From the NCBI GenBank assembly GCA_047601145.1, contig JASGJW010000001.1:1488001-1552000 (forward strand): a DNA stretch of 64,000 bases, given 5' to 3'. Numbering within the stretch: position 1 is the stretch's first letter; the number at the start of each line of letters is the position of its first letter. The DNA is from UBA7672 sp047601145 (GTDB taxonomy: Bacteria > Pseudomonadota > Alphaproteobacteria > Caulobacterales > Hyphomonadaceae). The notes under the pieces were generated by a model. It was not told the origin of the DNA. It made no database searches and saw nothing but the letters and a program-made list of their open reading frames with translations. The position numbers and the translations under genes are program-made. Below, in pieces: positions 1 to 8,202 of this stretch.

Positions 1-531
1 GAGGCCGTGACTGCTCGTCGCCTGTGCCGGGAAGTCAACGTGTCCTCAGCCAACTTCTATAACCATTTCGCGAGCCTCGATGACCTCTTCCTTGAAGTCG
101 CTGCTGACGGTTTTGCCCAGCGCGCCGCCGAGAACCAGCGCCTCCTGAAGCGCGGCGGTTCACGCGATGACATTCTGGTGCAGATCGCCCAGAACCTTGT
201 TGAGTTCAGCCTCAACAACAGTCAGCTCTTCCGCCTGATGTTCGGCCAGATCGGAGATGTTGGCGCAAATCAGCGCTATACGGCGGCAGCAGATGAATCC
301 TTCCGCGTCATCGCCGAGATCGTCATGGGCGAGGATCTTTATGTTGCCGAGGACCTGCCGCATTCCCACGAGGTCTGTCAGCCTGCCTACGCCTATTTTG
401 CCTTCATCTACGGCCTTGCGCGCTGCATGTCCCAGGGACTGATCTCCAACCCGTCCGGCACGCGCGCCGAACGGCGGAGGTTTGTGGAGACCCTGACACG
501 GCAGATGATCCGCGGACTTGGCGTCAGCTAG
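1..531 (+). CDS. TetR-family transcriptional regulator (5' end outside window)
   Basis: The reading frame is open from the first base, so the true start lies upstream; a GTG at base 7 is unlikely to be the start because it would cut the DNA-binding domain. What remains begins inside a TetR helix-turn-helix, with the typical recognition-helix ending VSSANFYNHFASLDDLF at residues 12-28 of the visible part. An all-helical ligand domain follows, containing YAYFAFIYGLARCMSQGL. TetR proteins are usually repressors released by a small ligand. It is the first gene of the catabolic island, and the recurring 19-bp palindromes in this island have the size and symmetry expected of a TetR operator, so it is the best candidate for the local regulator (inference). 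The ligand is unknown. Confidence 0.85.
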   Translation, partial: EAVTARRLCREVNVSSANFYNHFASLDDLFLEVAADGFAQRAAENQRLLKRGGSRDDILVQIAQNLVEFSLNNSQLFRLMFGQIGDVGANQRYTAAADESFRVIAEIVMGEDLYVAEDLPHSHEVCQPAYAYFAFIYGLARCMSQGLISNPSGTRAERRRFVETLTRQMIRGLGVS

Positions 532-642
532 TTTCGCACGTTTCGTTCAAGCTCGCGCGAAGCGCAAGGGTGCGCGCCCATCCGGCGCGCAACGCGGGCC
601 TGCGTCTCCAAAACCTGCAGCGACGTGCGTCTGTGGGCTTGA

Positions 643-661
643 ATATAAGCGCTGATCATAT
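643..661. promoter_or_regulatory. 19-bp island operator, copy a
   Basis: ATATAAGCGCTGATCATAT is an imperfect palindrome ending 33 bases before the ATG of the S12 hydrolase. It matches the island consensus ATATGAGCA-N-TGCTCATAT shared with sites at 5369, 5716, 5740, 11197, 11325, 18029 and 21016. The position overlaps or lies just downstream of the expected promoter, which fits repression. Confidence 0.65.
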
Positions 662-694
662 AAGAGGGGTTCGTTCCGCCAGCGAGGCGCTGCC

Positions 695-2104
695 ATGACT
701 AATGTTCCAAACCTTCTTGCCAAGGCCGTGGCGGAGGTCCTGCCGGTCAATCTGGTCGCCGGGGACACGACGACCTGGCCGATCGCCGATCGCATGGCGA
801 AATACCATGTTCCTGGCGTTTCGGTTTGCGTCATCGACAAGGGCGAGGTCGCCGAGGCTGGCGGATATGGCCTGACCGAGGCGGGCGGCCGCCCCGTTGG
901 CACCGACACAGTCTTTGCCGGCGCCTCCATCAGCAAGCCCCTGACCGCAGTGCTTGCCCTGCAGCTGGTGGATGAGGGCCGCATCGACCTCGACGGCCCG
1001 GTCAATCGCCATCTTACCCAGTGGCGGATCCCGGAGAATGATTTCACGCGTCAGAAGCCAGTCACGCTTCGGCATCTCCTGAGCCATCGCGCAGGCACGA
1101 CCGTCCACGGGTTCGGCAATTTTCCAATGGATCGGCCTGCGCCGACCCTGCTCGAGATTCTCAACGGCCAGCCGCCCGCAAGCCAGCCGGCCGTCGTCGT
1201 CGACAAATTGCCCGGCGGCAGCGTCCGCTACTCCGGAGGCGGCACGCAGGTCGTCCAGCTTCTTCTTGAAGAAACAACGGGGCTCGACTTTGCAACACTC
1301 GCCGAGGAACGCCTCTTCAAGCCGCTCGGCATGTCGCGGACAACCTTCCGTCATCCTCTGCCGCCCGCCATCCGGGCGGCAAGCGCAATCGGCCACGACA
1401 AGACAGGCGCACCGATTGCAAGCCGCCTCACTTTCACGCCCGAGCTTGCGGCCGGCGGCGTCTACACAACCGCGCCTGACTATGCCCGCTTCATGGTCGC
1501 ATGCCGCAATGCCTGGCTCGGGAAGAAGAACGCACTCCTGAGCCCGGGCCTCGCAAAGCAGATGATGCAGCGCCAGGAAAACGGACAGTTCGGGCTTGGC
1601 TGGGAAATCTTCGGAGAGGGCGCCAAAACCCGGTTTGCACATGGCGGGTCCAATGAGGGCTATCAGTGCAACACGCTCTGCATGCTCGAACAGGGCTCAG
1701 GCGCCGTCGTTCTCACCAACGCGCTCCTGGGGATCCTCCTTTATACCGAAGTGATCAACGGCGTTGCGCGTGCCTATGGCTGGCAGAACTATTTCAAGCC
1801 GCCCAAGACCATCATCCCTGTGTCCCCCGAAAGGCAGGCCGCCCTTGTCGGTCGCTATGACATTGTCTCGGGCATCAGCGCGCCTCATCTCGACATGTGG
1901 GTTGAGAACGGCCAGCTGCATAGTTTCATCGAGGGTCTCATCCTTCCCCCGCGCCCCATCTACTTGGCTGACAACGGGCGCTTCTTTACCCAGCAGACCG
2001 CCAGCGAAACCGAAATCGAATGGGACAGGGAGGGGCGGCCTGTTGGCCTGACCGTCTATGCCGAAGGCGACACGCCGCTTCTCCAGGCCGTCAGGCGCGC
2101 CTGA
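695..2104 (+). CDS. Serine hydrolase of the beta-lactamase fold (MEROPS S12 type)
   Basis: A 469-residue penicillin-binding-protein-like hydrolase. The catalytic SxxK tetrad is S78-I-S-K81, a YSGGG motif supplies the tyrosine (Y-x-G element), and HGGSNEG near residue 315 takes the place of the KTG triad. A C-terminal beta domain follows the catalytic domain. No signal peptide is visible, so it probably acts in the cytoplasm, which argues against a resistance beta-lactamase. S12 relatives include D-aminopeptidases, D-esterases, class C-like esterases and MlrB of microcystin breakdown. The 19-bp operator lies immediately upstream and the SDR gene follows after 61 bases, so it probably opens an SDR-FAH operon. 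The exact substrate (ester, amide or D-peptide) cannot be told from sequence. Confidence 0.85.
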   Translation: MTNVPNLLAKAVAEVLPVNLVAGDTTTWPIADRMAKYHVPGVSVCVIDKGEVAEAGGYGLTEAGGRPVGTDTVFAGASISKPLTAVLALQLVDEGRIDLDGPVNRHLTQWRIPENDFTRQKPVTLRHLLSHRAGTTVHGFGNFPMDRPAPTLLEILNGQPPASQPAVVVDKLPGGSVRYSGGGTQVVQLLLEETTGLDFATLAEERLFKPLGMSRTTFRHPLPPAIRAASAIGHDKTGAPIASRLTFTPELAAGGVYTTAPDYARFMVACRNAWLGKKNALLSPGLAKQMMQRQENGQFGLGWEIFGEGAKTRFAHGGSNEGYQCNTLCMLEQGSGAVVLTNALLGILLYTEVINGVARAYGWQNYFKPPKTIIPVSPERQAALVGRYDIVSGISAPHLDMWVENGQLHSFIEGLILPPRPIYLADNGRFFTQQTASETEIEWDREGRPVGLTVYAEGDTPLLQAVRRA

Positions 2105-2165
2105 TTACACGCGCCCCTGACCAACAAGCCTTCCCGAATACAGGCACACCTGATCACAAGGACCC

Positions 2166-2921
2166 ATGGGCCGCCTTTCCGGAAAATCCATCCTTCTCAC
2201 TGCCGCCGCGGCGGGCATCGGTCGGGCCTGCGCGCTCGCTTTTGCGCGCGAAGGCGCTCGGGTTGTGGCAACCGATGTCGATGAAGTCGCGCTCCTCAAG
2301 CTTCGCGCAGACCTCGACAGTATCGCGCCCGGATCTTCGAGCGAGCGGCTCGATGTGACCGCTCCGGCCGACATCGCCGCCCTTGGCGTGCGCCACCGCG
2401 AGATCGACGTCCTCGTCAATGCCGCCGGCTGGGTCGCCAACGGATCGATCCTCGATTGCAAGCGGGAAGACTGGCATCGTTCCCTTGCCCTCAACCTGAC
2501 TTCGATGTTCGAGACATGCCGCGCCATGTTGCCGGGGATGCTGGCCAGGCGATCGGGCAACATCATCAACATCGCCTCGGTTGCCTCCAGCGTCATCGGC
2601 GCGCCGAACCGTTTTGCCTATGGCGCGACGAAGGCAGGCGTTATCGGTCTCACACGGTCCATCGCCGCCGACTTTGTGGCGCAGGGCATCAGGTGCAATG
2701 CAATCTGTCCGGGCACGATCGATACGCCCTCCCTGCAGGGGCGGATGCGAGAACAGGGCGATTACGATGCGGCCCGGGCGGCGTTCGTCAGCCGCCAGCC
2801 CATGGGTCGCCTGGGGCAGGCCGAAGAGGTTGCGGCGCTTGCGGTCTACCTTGCTTCGGAGGAGTCCTCCTTCACAACCGGCGCCATCCACGTGATCGAC
2901 GGCGGCTGGACCAACCAATAG
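2166..2921 (+). CDS. SDR-family dehydrogenase, similar to 2-keto-3-deoxy-L-fuconate dehydrogenases
   Basis: A 251-residue classical short-chain dehydrogenase. The N-terminal nucleotide-binding motif is TAAAAGIG (residues 11-18), with acidic D38 in ATDVDE suggesting NAD. NAAGWVANGS and the catalytic Ser / YGATK motif follow, then PGTIDTPSL. The start is fixed by AAGGA eight bases before the ATG. The motif pattern resembles the BDH2/DHRS6-like group that includes 2-keto-3-deoxy-L-fuconate dehydrogenase. The next gene, 10 bases downstream, encodes an FAH-family hydrolase of the type that cleaves the 2,4-diketo product of such an enzyme. The pair therefore probably oxidises a 4-hydroxy-2-oxo acid and then splits it. 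The true substrate in this island is unknown. Confidence 0.85.
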   Translation: MGRLSGKSILLTAAAAGIGRACALAFAREGARVVATDVDEVALLKLRADLDSIAPGSSSERLDVTAPADIAALGVRHREIDVLVNAAGWVANGSILDCKREDWHRSLALNLTSMFETCRAMLPGMLARRSGNIINIASVASSVIGAPNRFAYGATKAGVIGLTRSIAADFVAQGIRCNAICPGTIDTPSLQGRMREQGDYDAARAAFVSRQPMGRLGQAEEVAALAVYLASEESSFTTGAIHVIDGGWTNQ

Positions 2922-2931
2922 GGCCTGAGCC

Positions 2932-3774
2932 ATGAAGCTGATGCGCGTTGGCGAGCCGGGTGAGGAACGTCCTGCCATTCTCGCGCCCGATGGGACCCTG
3001 CGCGATGCCTCCTCGCTTGTCGCCGATTGGGCCGGGGCGGGTCTCCTGTCGGCTAATCTGGCGCGGCTTGGCGCATTTGATGTGGCAAGCCTGCCGGTGA
3101 TCGGGACCGGGCAGAGAAAAGGCCCCTGTGTTGCGCGTGTCGGCAAGTTCATCTGCATCGGGCTCAACTATTCCGATCACGCCGCCGAGACGGGCGCCAG
3201 CGTGCCCGCCGAGCCGGTGATCTTCATGAAGGCGACAAGTGCGATCTGCGGGCCGGATGATCCCCTGGAGATACCCCAAGGCTCTCAGAAGACCGACTGG
3301 GAAGTCGAGCTTGGCGTCGTGATCGGTCAGGCTGGTCGCTATATCGGTGAAGCCGAGGCCATGAGCCATGTCGCGGGCTATTGTCTTATCAACGACGTTT
3401 CCGAACGCGCATTCCAGATGGAAGGCACAGGTCAGTGGGTCAAAGGCAAGAGTGCGGACACCTTTGGATCGATCGGTCCGTTGCTCTTGACCGCCGATGA
3501 AGTGGCTGACCCGCAGGCGATCGATCTCTGGACGGAGGTCAATGGCGAGCGGGTTCAGGCCGGCAGCACGCGGACGATGGTCTTTGGCGTTGCATTCCTC
3601 GTCTCCTATGTGTCGCGCTTCATGAGCCTCCAGCCGGGCGACATCATCTCGACGGGGACGCCCCCGGGTGTTGGCATGGGCATGAAACCGCCGCGCTATC
3701 TACGCGGGGGCGACAGGGTTGTGGTCGGCGGGGCGGGCCTTGGCCGGCAGGAACGCGTCTGCATCAACGCGTGA
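2932..3774 (+). CDS. Fumarylacetoacetate hydrolase (FAH) family C-C bond hydrolase
   Basis: A 280-residue FAH-fold enzyme. Visible landmarks are GLNYSDHAAE (residues 78-87), the metal-binding DWEVELGVVIG with its two glutamates, the aspartate in INDVSERAFQ, and the C-terminal STGTPPGVG loop. The family hydrolyses 2,4-dioxo acids to pyruvate plus a carboxylic acid. The whole-length pattern resembles 2,4-diketo-3-deoxy-L-fuconate/rhamnonate hydrolases, often mislabelled ureidoglycolate lyase. It sits 10 bases after the SDR and is almost certainly co-transcribed with it. The expected role is the last step of an SDR-hydrolase pair that yields pyruvate, which the alanine dehydrogenase and transaminases of the same island could then use as amino acceptor. 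That link is inference. Confidence 0.88.
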   Translation: MKLMRVGEPGEERPAILAPDGTLRDASSLVADWAGAGLLSANLARLGAFDVASLPVIGTGQRKGPCVARVGKFICIGLNYSDHAAETGASVPAEPVIFMKATSAICGPDDPLEIPQGSQKTDWEVELGVVIGQAGRYIGEAEAMSHVAGYCLINDVSERAFQMEGTGQWVKGKSADTFGSIGPLLLTADEVADPQAIDLWTEVNGERVQAGSTRTMVFGVAFLVSYVSRFMSLQPGDIISTGTPPGVGMGMKPPRYLRGGDRVVVGGAGLGRQERVCINA

Positions 3775-3929
3775 TCGAAGCTTCAAGAAAGCTCCCGTAT
3801 CGATACGCAGCGCCAAACGACGCCACAGCCGCCGAGCGGCCTTGCCCGCACGAAGATCGCATGTTGTCGCGACGTCTGCGGGCGATTGCAATTAGGCGTG
3901 TCTCTGGGACCCGCCCTTCAGATTGACCA

Positions 3930-5336
3930 CTAGCGATTTAGATCGGGCCAGTAGGGCCAGGGCATCATCTGTTCGGCGATGCGCGCAAGGCGCAACAGGA
4001 CATCGTCGCGATGGCGCCTTGCAGTGATCTGAAGTCCCACGGGCAGTCCATCCGACGTCATGCCGGCAGGGATCGAGATCGAGGGGTTCCAGCAGGCGTT
4101 CGCCAGCATGCCGAAGGGTTCAGCGCCGCCCTGGCTTGCATCCTTGCCCTCGATCACCTTGGGCGGGGCGTCTTCTGCGCCATAGGGCCGGCAGGATGTG
4201 GCGGGCGAGAAGAGAAGGTCATGGTCCTTGAAGAAGCCGGCAACCTGCTGTTCGAGGAGGTGGACCTGTTCCCAGGATTTCTTGACGTCGATCGTTCCCA
4301 GGCGCTTGCGTTCGCGCACCCGCCCGATCACCCGCTGGACGCAGTTCGAAAGCCGGTCGAAACCGTCCGGCAGGTAGCCTGAGGCGATGAAATCCTCTTC
4401 CAGCGTCGATCCGAAGATCGCGCCCCAGTGCGGGTAGATGTTCACGGGGGCGAAGTCTGCTGTCACATGCACAAGCCCTGCGGCGGCCATCAGCTTGCGC
4501 GCAGCGGCTTCGGTGATGGCGACAACCTCTGATTCAACCGCTGCATAGCCAAAATCAGGCGAGAACACGGCGCGCATGCCACGCACGTCCAGCGTCTCGA
4601 TGATGCGCTCATAGCTGTAGCCGGGCGCAGGCAGAGACTGGCGGTCGCCATCATCGGGCCCGCCGGTCACGTCAAGATGGCGGGCGGCGTCGGCAACGTT
4701 GGCGGCGAGGGCGCCATGAACGCCCCAGTTGGAAAATCCGTTGGCCTTGGGAATGCGTCCATGGCTTGGCTTCAGCCCGATGATGCCGGTGAAGGCAGCC
4801 GGCTCGCGGATCGACCCGCCTGCATCCGTGCCCGTTGCAAGCGGAACAATGCCTGCAGCGACCGCAGCAGAGGAGCCGCCGCTGGAGCCTCCGGGCGTCG
4901 TGGCGGTGTTCCAGGGATTGCGGGTGGCGCCCCAGAGCTTCGTGAAGGTTGCCGAATCCATTCCGAACTCGGCGCTCGCAGTCATGCCGATCGGAATGGC
5001 GCCGGCGGCGCGCATCCTCGCGACGTGGCGAGAGTCCTTCTTCTCCGGCGGGCTGTCGCGCAGGAACCAGCTGCCCTGCGTCACCGGAAATCCCGCGCAG
5101 GCCTCCATGTCCTTGACGCCGAAGGGCACGCCTGCGAGCGGGCCCGGATCGATGCCGGCGCGGACCTTGGCGTCGATGGCGGCGGCTGCCTCCTCTGCGG
5201 CTGCACGATCGGTCCTGATGAAGGCGTTGAGGGCGGGGTTGCGGGCTTCGAGCCGGTCGAAGGTCTCGGCGATGGTTGTTGCGGCGCTTGCTTCGCCCCG
5301 CCGGATCCGATCGGCGATGTCGGTTGCGCGCAACAT
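3930..5336 (-). CDS. Amidase-signature family amidase
   Basis: A 468-residue amidase from the ATG at 5336, which has AGGAG at a good distance; an upstream in-frame extension with poor initiation context was discarded. The Ser-cisSer-Lys triad is visible: the lysine in GVPFGVKD, the glycine/serine-rich GGSSGGSSAAVAAG, and the nucleophile in DAGGSIREPA. The family hydrolyses linear or aryl amides to acid plus ammonia or amine. A 19-bp island operator lies 33 bases upstream of its start, and it is divergent from the TonB receptor gene, so both are probably derepressed together. It may remove an amide cap or cleave an acyl-amino bond of the imported substrate. The specificity is not predictable. 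Confidence 0.9.
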   Translation of the reverse strand: MLRATDIADRIRRGEASAATTIAETFDRLEARNPALNAFIRTDRAAAEEAAAAIDAKVRAGIDPGPLAGVPFGVKDMEACAGFPVTQGSWFLRDSPPEKKDSRHVARMRAAGAIPIGMTASAEFGMDSATFTKLWGATRNPWNTATTPGGSSGGSSAAVAAGIVPLATGTDAGGSIREPAAFTGIIGLKPSHGRIPKANGFSNWGVHGALAANVADAARHLDVTGGPDDGDRQSLPAPGYSYERIIETLDVRGMRAVFSPDFGYAAVESEVVAITEAAARKLMAAAGLVHVTADFAPVNIYPHWGAIFGSTLEEDFIASGYLPDGFDRLSNCVQRVIGRVRERKRLGTIDVKKSWEQVHLLEQQVAGFFKDHDLLFSPATSCRPYGAEDAPPKVIEGKDASQGGAEPFGMLANACWNPSISIPAGMTSDGLPVGLQITARRHRDDVLLRLARIAEQMMPWPYWPDLNR

Positions 5337-5368
5337 GATGAGGTCTCCTGAATCAATCGCAGGCAAGA

Positions 5369-5387
5369 ATATAAGCACTGCTAATAT
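5369..5387. promoter_or_regulatory. 19-bp island operator, copy b
   Basis: ATATAAGCACTGCTAATAT is one of the best matches to the consensus, with both half-sites nearly complete. It lies 33 bases upstream of the amidase ATG on the minus strand, the same distance that copy a has from its gene. Confidence 0.65.
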
Positions 5388-5462
5388 TGGCGACAAGGTT
5401 GAGGATCAACACCTCATTCCCCGCTTCATCCTTTTCTGATCCTGTTCGAGGCGCTCCCCTGG

Positions 5463-5513
5463 GATCAACGGACAGCGATCAAAGAACAGAGATCAAAGAA
5501 CAGGGATCAAAGG
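5463..5513. repeat. 14-bp tandem repeat, GATCAA type
   Basis: Successive units GATCAACGGACAGC, GATCAAAGAACAGA and GATCAAAGAACAGG, plus a partial GATCAAAGG, repeat with a strict 14-base period in the non-coding space between the divergent amidase and TonB receptor genes. I see no gene here; the period is not a multiple of three. Confidence 0.75.
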
Positions 5514-5538
5514 GGAAGGAGCAATTGCCAAACCTCTG

Positions 5539-5588
5539 GCGCCAGCCAACAGGCGCCAACCTGCAAGCGCCAGGCAACCTGCGCGAGG
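5539..5588. repeat. 14-bp tandem repeat, GCGCCA type
   Basis: Units GCGCCAGCCAACAG, GCGCCAACCTGCAA and GCGCCAGGCAACCT, plus a partial GCGCGAGG, again have a 14-base period. They start 26 bases after the first array but have a different core. Both arrays lie between the divergent operators. Confidence 0.65.
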
Positions 5589-5715
5589 AAAAAAAGCGAC
5601 AGGATCCGTTCCCGGTCCACGGCCAGACCATCGTTGCGGCGCACAAATTCCGTCCCGTCCCCATCCGGCGGCGCCCGCTTTGCGTGCACTGCAGCAAATA
5701 TGAGCGTCGTTGACA

Positions 5716-5758
5716 ATATAAGCAATGAACATATCGTCGATGTGAGCGATGGTCATAT
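5716..5758. promoter_or_regulatory. Two 19-bp island operators in tandem, copies c1 and c2
   Basis: ATATAAGCAATGAACATAT (5716-5734) and ATGTGAGCGATGGTCATAT (5740-5758) start 24 bases apart, upstream of the TonB receptor start at 5816. Two operators in front of the transporter suggest tight or cooperative control of uptake. Confidence 0.65.
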
Positions 5759-5815
5759 TGATATCGCAGCGGCGGGCGCATGCCCCGTTGCCGGGGATGC
5801 AAGGAGGGAAGACCA

Positions 5816-8053
5816 ATGTCCAACGTGCGTATCGGTGTGAGGCTCTTGTCGGCGACCGCCTTCATCGCGCTAAGCGCAGGCAGCGCCGCTTTCGCCCAGA
5901 CAGGCCCGGCGCCGTCAGGCGAGAAGGAAGACGACAAGGGCGACAGGGTCGTCGTGACGGCGACGCGCAAGGAGGAGACCCTGATCGACACGCCGGTCAC
6001 GGTGACGGCGATCTCTGGCGATCAGCTCACCAATGATGGCGTTTCCGACCTCCAGGACATCATTGCCCTCGTGCCGAACGCCGTCATCCAGGACAACCCC
6101 GAAAGCTTCAACACCTTCGTCAACATCCGGGGCATGCGGATCGTCGATGTTCAGGCTGAGCCCAATGTGGGCCTCTACCGGAACGGCCTTTATATCGGCG
6201 GCCAGCGTTCCAACCTTGGCTCGCAGGTCGATGTGGCGCGTGTTGAAGTTCTGCGCGGTCCCCAGGGCGGCTTCTATGGCCGCAGCTCGGTCGGCGGCAC
6301 GGTCGACATGATCTATGCAACGCCCTCCCGCGAATTTGGCGGCTACGCCAAGGCCTCCTATGGCTCTTACGACCGGACGGAAGTGCAGGGCGCCGTCAAT
6401 CTTCCCGTGGGGGAAAACGCCGCCGCGCGCATCACGGCCTGGTCGTTCAACCAGTCCAAGAGCGAGCTCTTCAACGAAACGCTCAACGAGTATGTCGGCG
6501 CCTCCTCCGACCGCGGCTTCAGGCTCGGTTATACGGTCGACTTCTCCGACGAGCTCAACGTGCTCTGGACGATCGAGCATCGCGAGGGCGATGGGCCCTC
6601 GATGAAGACCTACGCTCCCTTCGGCATCTCGAACTTCGGCGCGGTCTCAACTCCTGAGACGGTCGACCGTATCCGGCGCGACACACGCTCGGAGGCCAAG
6701 GTCAACGAGACCTACCTGGCGCAGGCCCTCAACTACGACACCGGAATGGGCAAGCTCACCCTCAATGCGAGCTACAAATTCTATTCCTTCGGCTCGATTC
6801 AGGACTCGGATCAGACGGCAATCGGCCCTGAAATGTCCTCCGTCGCCCGCCAGACCGACATCATCCGGGATGAAGGCACGAAGGATTATTTCCTCGAGGC
6901 CCTGTGGTCCTCGCCGACCAGCGGACCGTTCAGCTGGATGGCCGGCGCGTCCTACTTCAAGGAAGACTTCGACTTTGCCCGCATGATCACCTCGCGGCGC
7001 AACACGCCGTCCTTTGGCATCCAGAAGGCGCTCATCGGCTTCCCGAAGGTCGGCACGTCAGTTGGCACAGAGGCGATGTCTGCCTTCGTAACGCTCAATT
7101 ACGATGTCAGCGATGCGCTCTCCCTCAGCGGGAGCCTGCGCTATTCGGATGACAAGAAGACGCTCGACTACGCCCAGGGCGTCTTGCCGACGACCACCGG
7201 CAACGCTGCGCTCGACGCTTATTTTGCAACGCTCCTGGCCGGGCCTTATCCAACCTACGTCTTCAACTCGGAATCGAGCTTCAAGAACTGGTCGCCGAGC
7301 CTCACGGCGAGGCTCAAGCTCGGGCCCGATCTCAATGCCTATGCAAGCTATACGACAGGCTTCCGGCCAGGCGCCTTCAACCTGTCGCCGACCACCCCGC
7401 AGACCATCCCCTACGGCCAGGAGACCGCGAAGAACTACGAGGTCGGCCTCAAGGGCGAATGGTTCGACGGCATGCTGTCAGCCAACATCGCCGCCTTCCT
7501 GCTGCGCCAGGAAGACCTCCTCCTCGCGCAGACGACCTCGCTTGGCGGGGTTGATCGCACCTATCTTGCCAATGTGGGCACGGGCGACACCTACGGGGTC
7601 GAACTTGAAGCCTATTTCAAGCCGACTGACTGGCTCACTGGAGCCTTCAGCCTGGGCTGGCTCGATCCGAAATTCGACAACGCGGTTGCAAACCGGGGTC
7701 TGCCGACAGAGCAGGATCTCAGCGGCAAGCTCATTCCCTACACACGCAAATGGACCGCCAACCTGCATCTGTCCGTCGATCAGCCGATCAGCGACACGCT
7801 CGACTTCATCGCGACAGGCGCCGTTCGCTATGAACAGGGCGGCATCCTCGGCGATTATTATGTGGTCGATCCTTATGACACCATGACCAAAGTCGATCTC
7901 TCGGCCGGTGTTGCAGTCGACAAGGCAACGCGCATTACCGCCTATGTGCGCAACGCTCTCGATGAACACATCTCGCAGTTCTGGTTCTACAACCGCGGAA
8001 CCAACACCTCCGAGGGCAAGACCTGGGGGATCGACGTCACGCACCGTTTCTAG
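5816..8053 (+). CDS. TonB-dependent outer-membrane receptor
   Basis: A 745-residue protein from the ATG at 5816, preceded by a strong AAGGAGG; an in-frame ATG 36 bases upstream has no such site. A signal peptide ends at AAFAQT (about residue 29). A TonB-box-like DRVVVTATRKEE follows, then a plug domain with SGDQLTNDGVSDLQ, NIRGM and VEVLRGPQGGFYGRSSVGG. The beta-barrel ends in a terminal phenylalanine (THRF). It should import a scarce or large substrate across the outer membrane using TonB energy. Two island operators precede it and terminator-like hairpins follow. No inner-membrane transporter is encoded in the island, so the substrate may be processed in the periplasm or use a transporter elsewhere. 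Confidence 0.95.
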   Translation: MSNVRIGVRLLSATAFIALSAGSAAFAQTGPAPSGEKEDDKGDRVVVTATRKEETLIDTPVTVTAISGDQLTNDGVSDLQDIIALVPNAVIQDNPESFNTFVNIRGMRIVDVQAEPNVGLYRNGLYIGGQRSNLGSQVDVARVEVLRGPQGGFYGRSSVGGTVDMIYATPSREFGGYAKASYGSYDRTEVQGAVNLPVGENAAARITAWSFNQSKSELFNETLNEYVGASSDRGFRLGYTVDFSDELNVLWTIEHREGDGPSMKTYAPFGISNFGAVSTPETVDRIRRDTRSEAKVNETYLAQALNYDTGMGKLTLNASYKFYSFGSIQDSDQTAIGPEMSSVARQTDIIRDEGTKDYFLEALWSSPTSGPFSWMAGASYFKEDFDFARMITSRRNTPSFGIQKALIGFPKVGTSVGTEAMSAFVTLNYDVSDALSLSGSLRYSDDKKTLDYAQGVLPTTTGNAALDAYFATLLAGPYPTYVFNSESSFKNWSPSLTARLKLGPDLNAYASYTTGFRPGAFNLSPTTPQTIPYGQETAKNYEVGLKGEWFDGMLSANIAAFLLRQEDLLLAQTTSLGGVDRTYLANVGTGDTYGVELEAYFKPTDWLTGAFSLGWLDPKFDNAVANRGLPTEQDLSGKLIPYTRKWTANLHLSVDQPISDTLDFIATGAVRYEQGGILGDYYVVDPYDTMTKVDLSAGVAVDKATRITAYVRNALDEHISQFWFYNRGTNTSEGKTWGIDVTHRF

Positions 8054-8068
8054 CCGGGCCAACTGGGG

Positions 8069-8130
8069 CGCCGGCCGCAAGGCCGGCGACAACGGCCGAA
8101 CCGGGGGTTCCCCTCTCGGTTCGGCTTTGT
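8069..8130 (+). terminator. Hairpin plus Rho-independent terminator after the TonB receptor
   Basis: A perfect 8-bp stem with GCAA loop (8069-8088) is followed by a second stem, GCCGAACCG at 8095-8103 pairing with CGGTTCGGC at 8117-8125, and then a T-rich run (TTTGTTGCTTTTG). It separates the convergent receptor and transaminase genes. Confidence 0.75.
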
Positions 8131-8202
8131 TGCTTTTGCGGGAAGCCAGAAGGTTCGAGCGTCATCAGCTTCAGGCGCCGGCAAGCTGAGATGCTTGAAA
8201 GC

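Noticed and set aside
695..2104. Beta-lactam resistance gene
   Set aside because: There is no signal peptide and the KTG triad is HGG; context is catabolic.
5463..5588. CRISPR array
   Set aside because: The units are 14 bases, directly adjacent and without spacers, so this is a simple tandem repeat.
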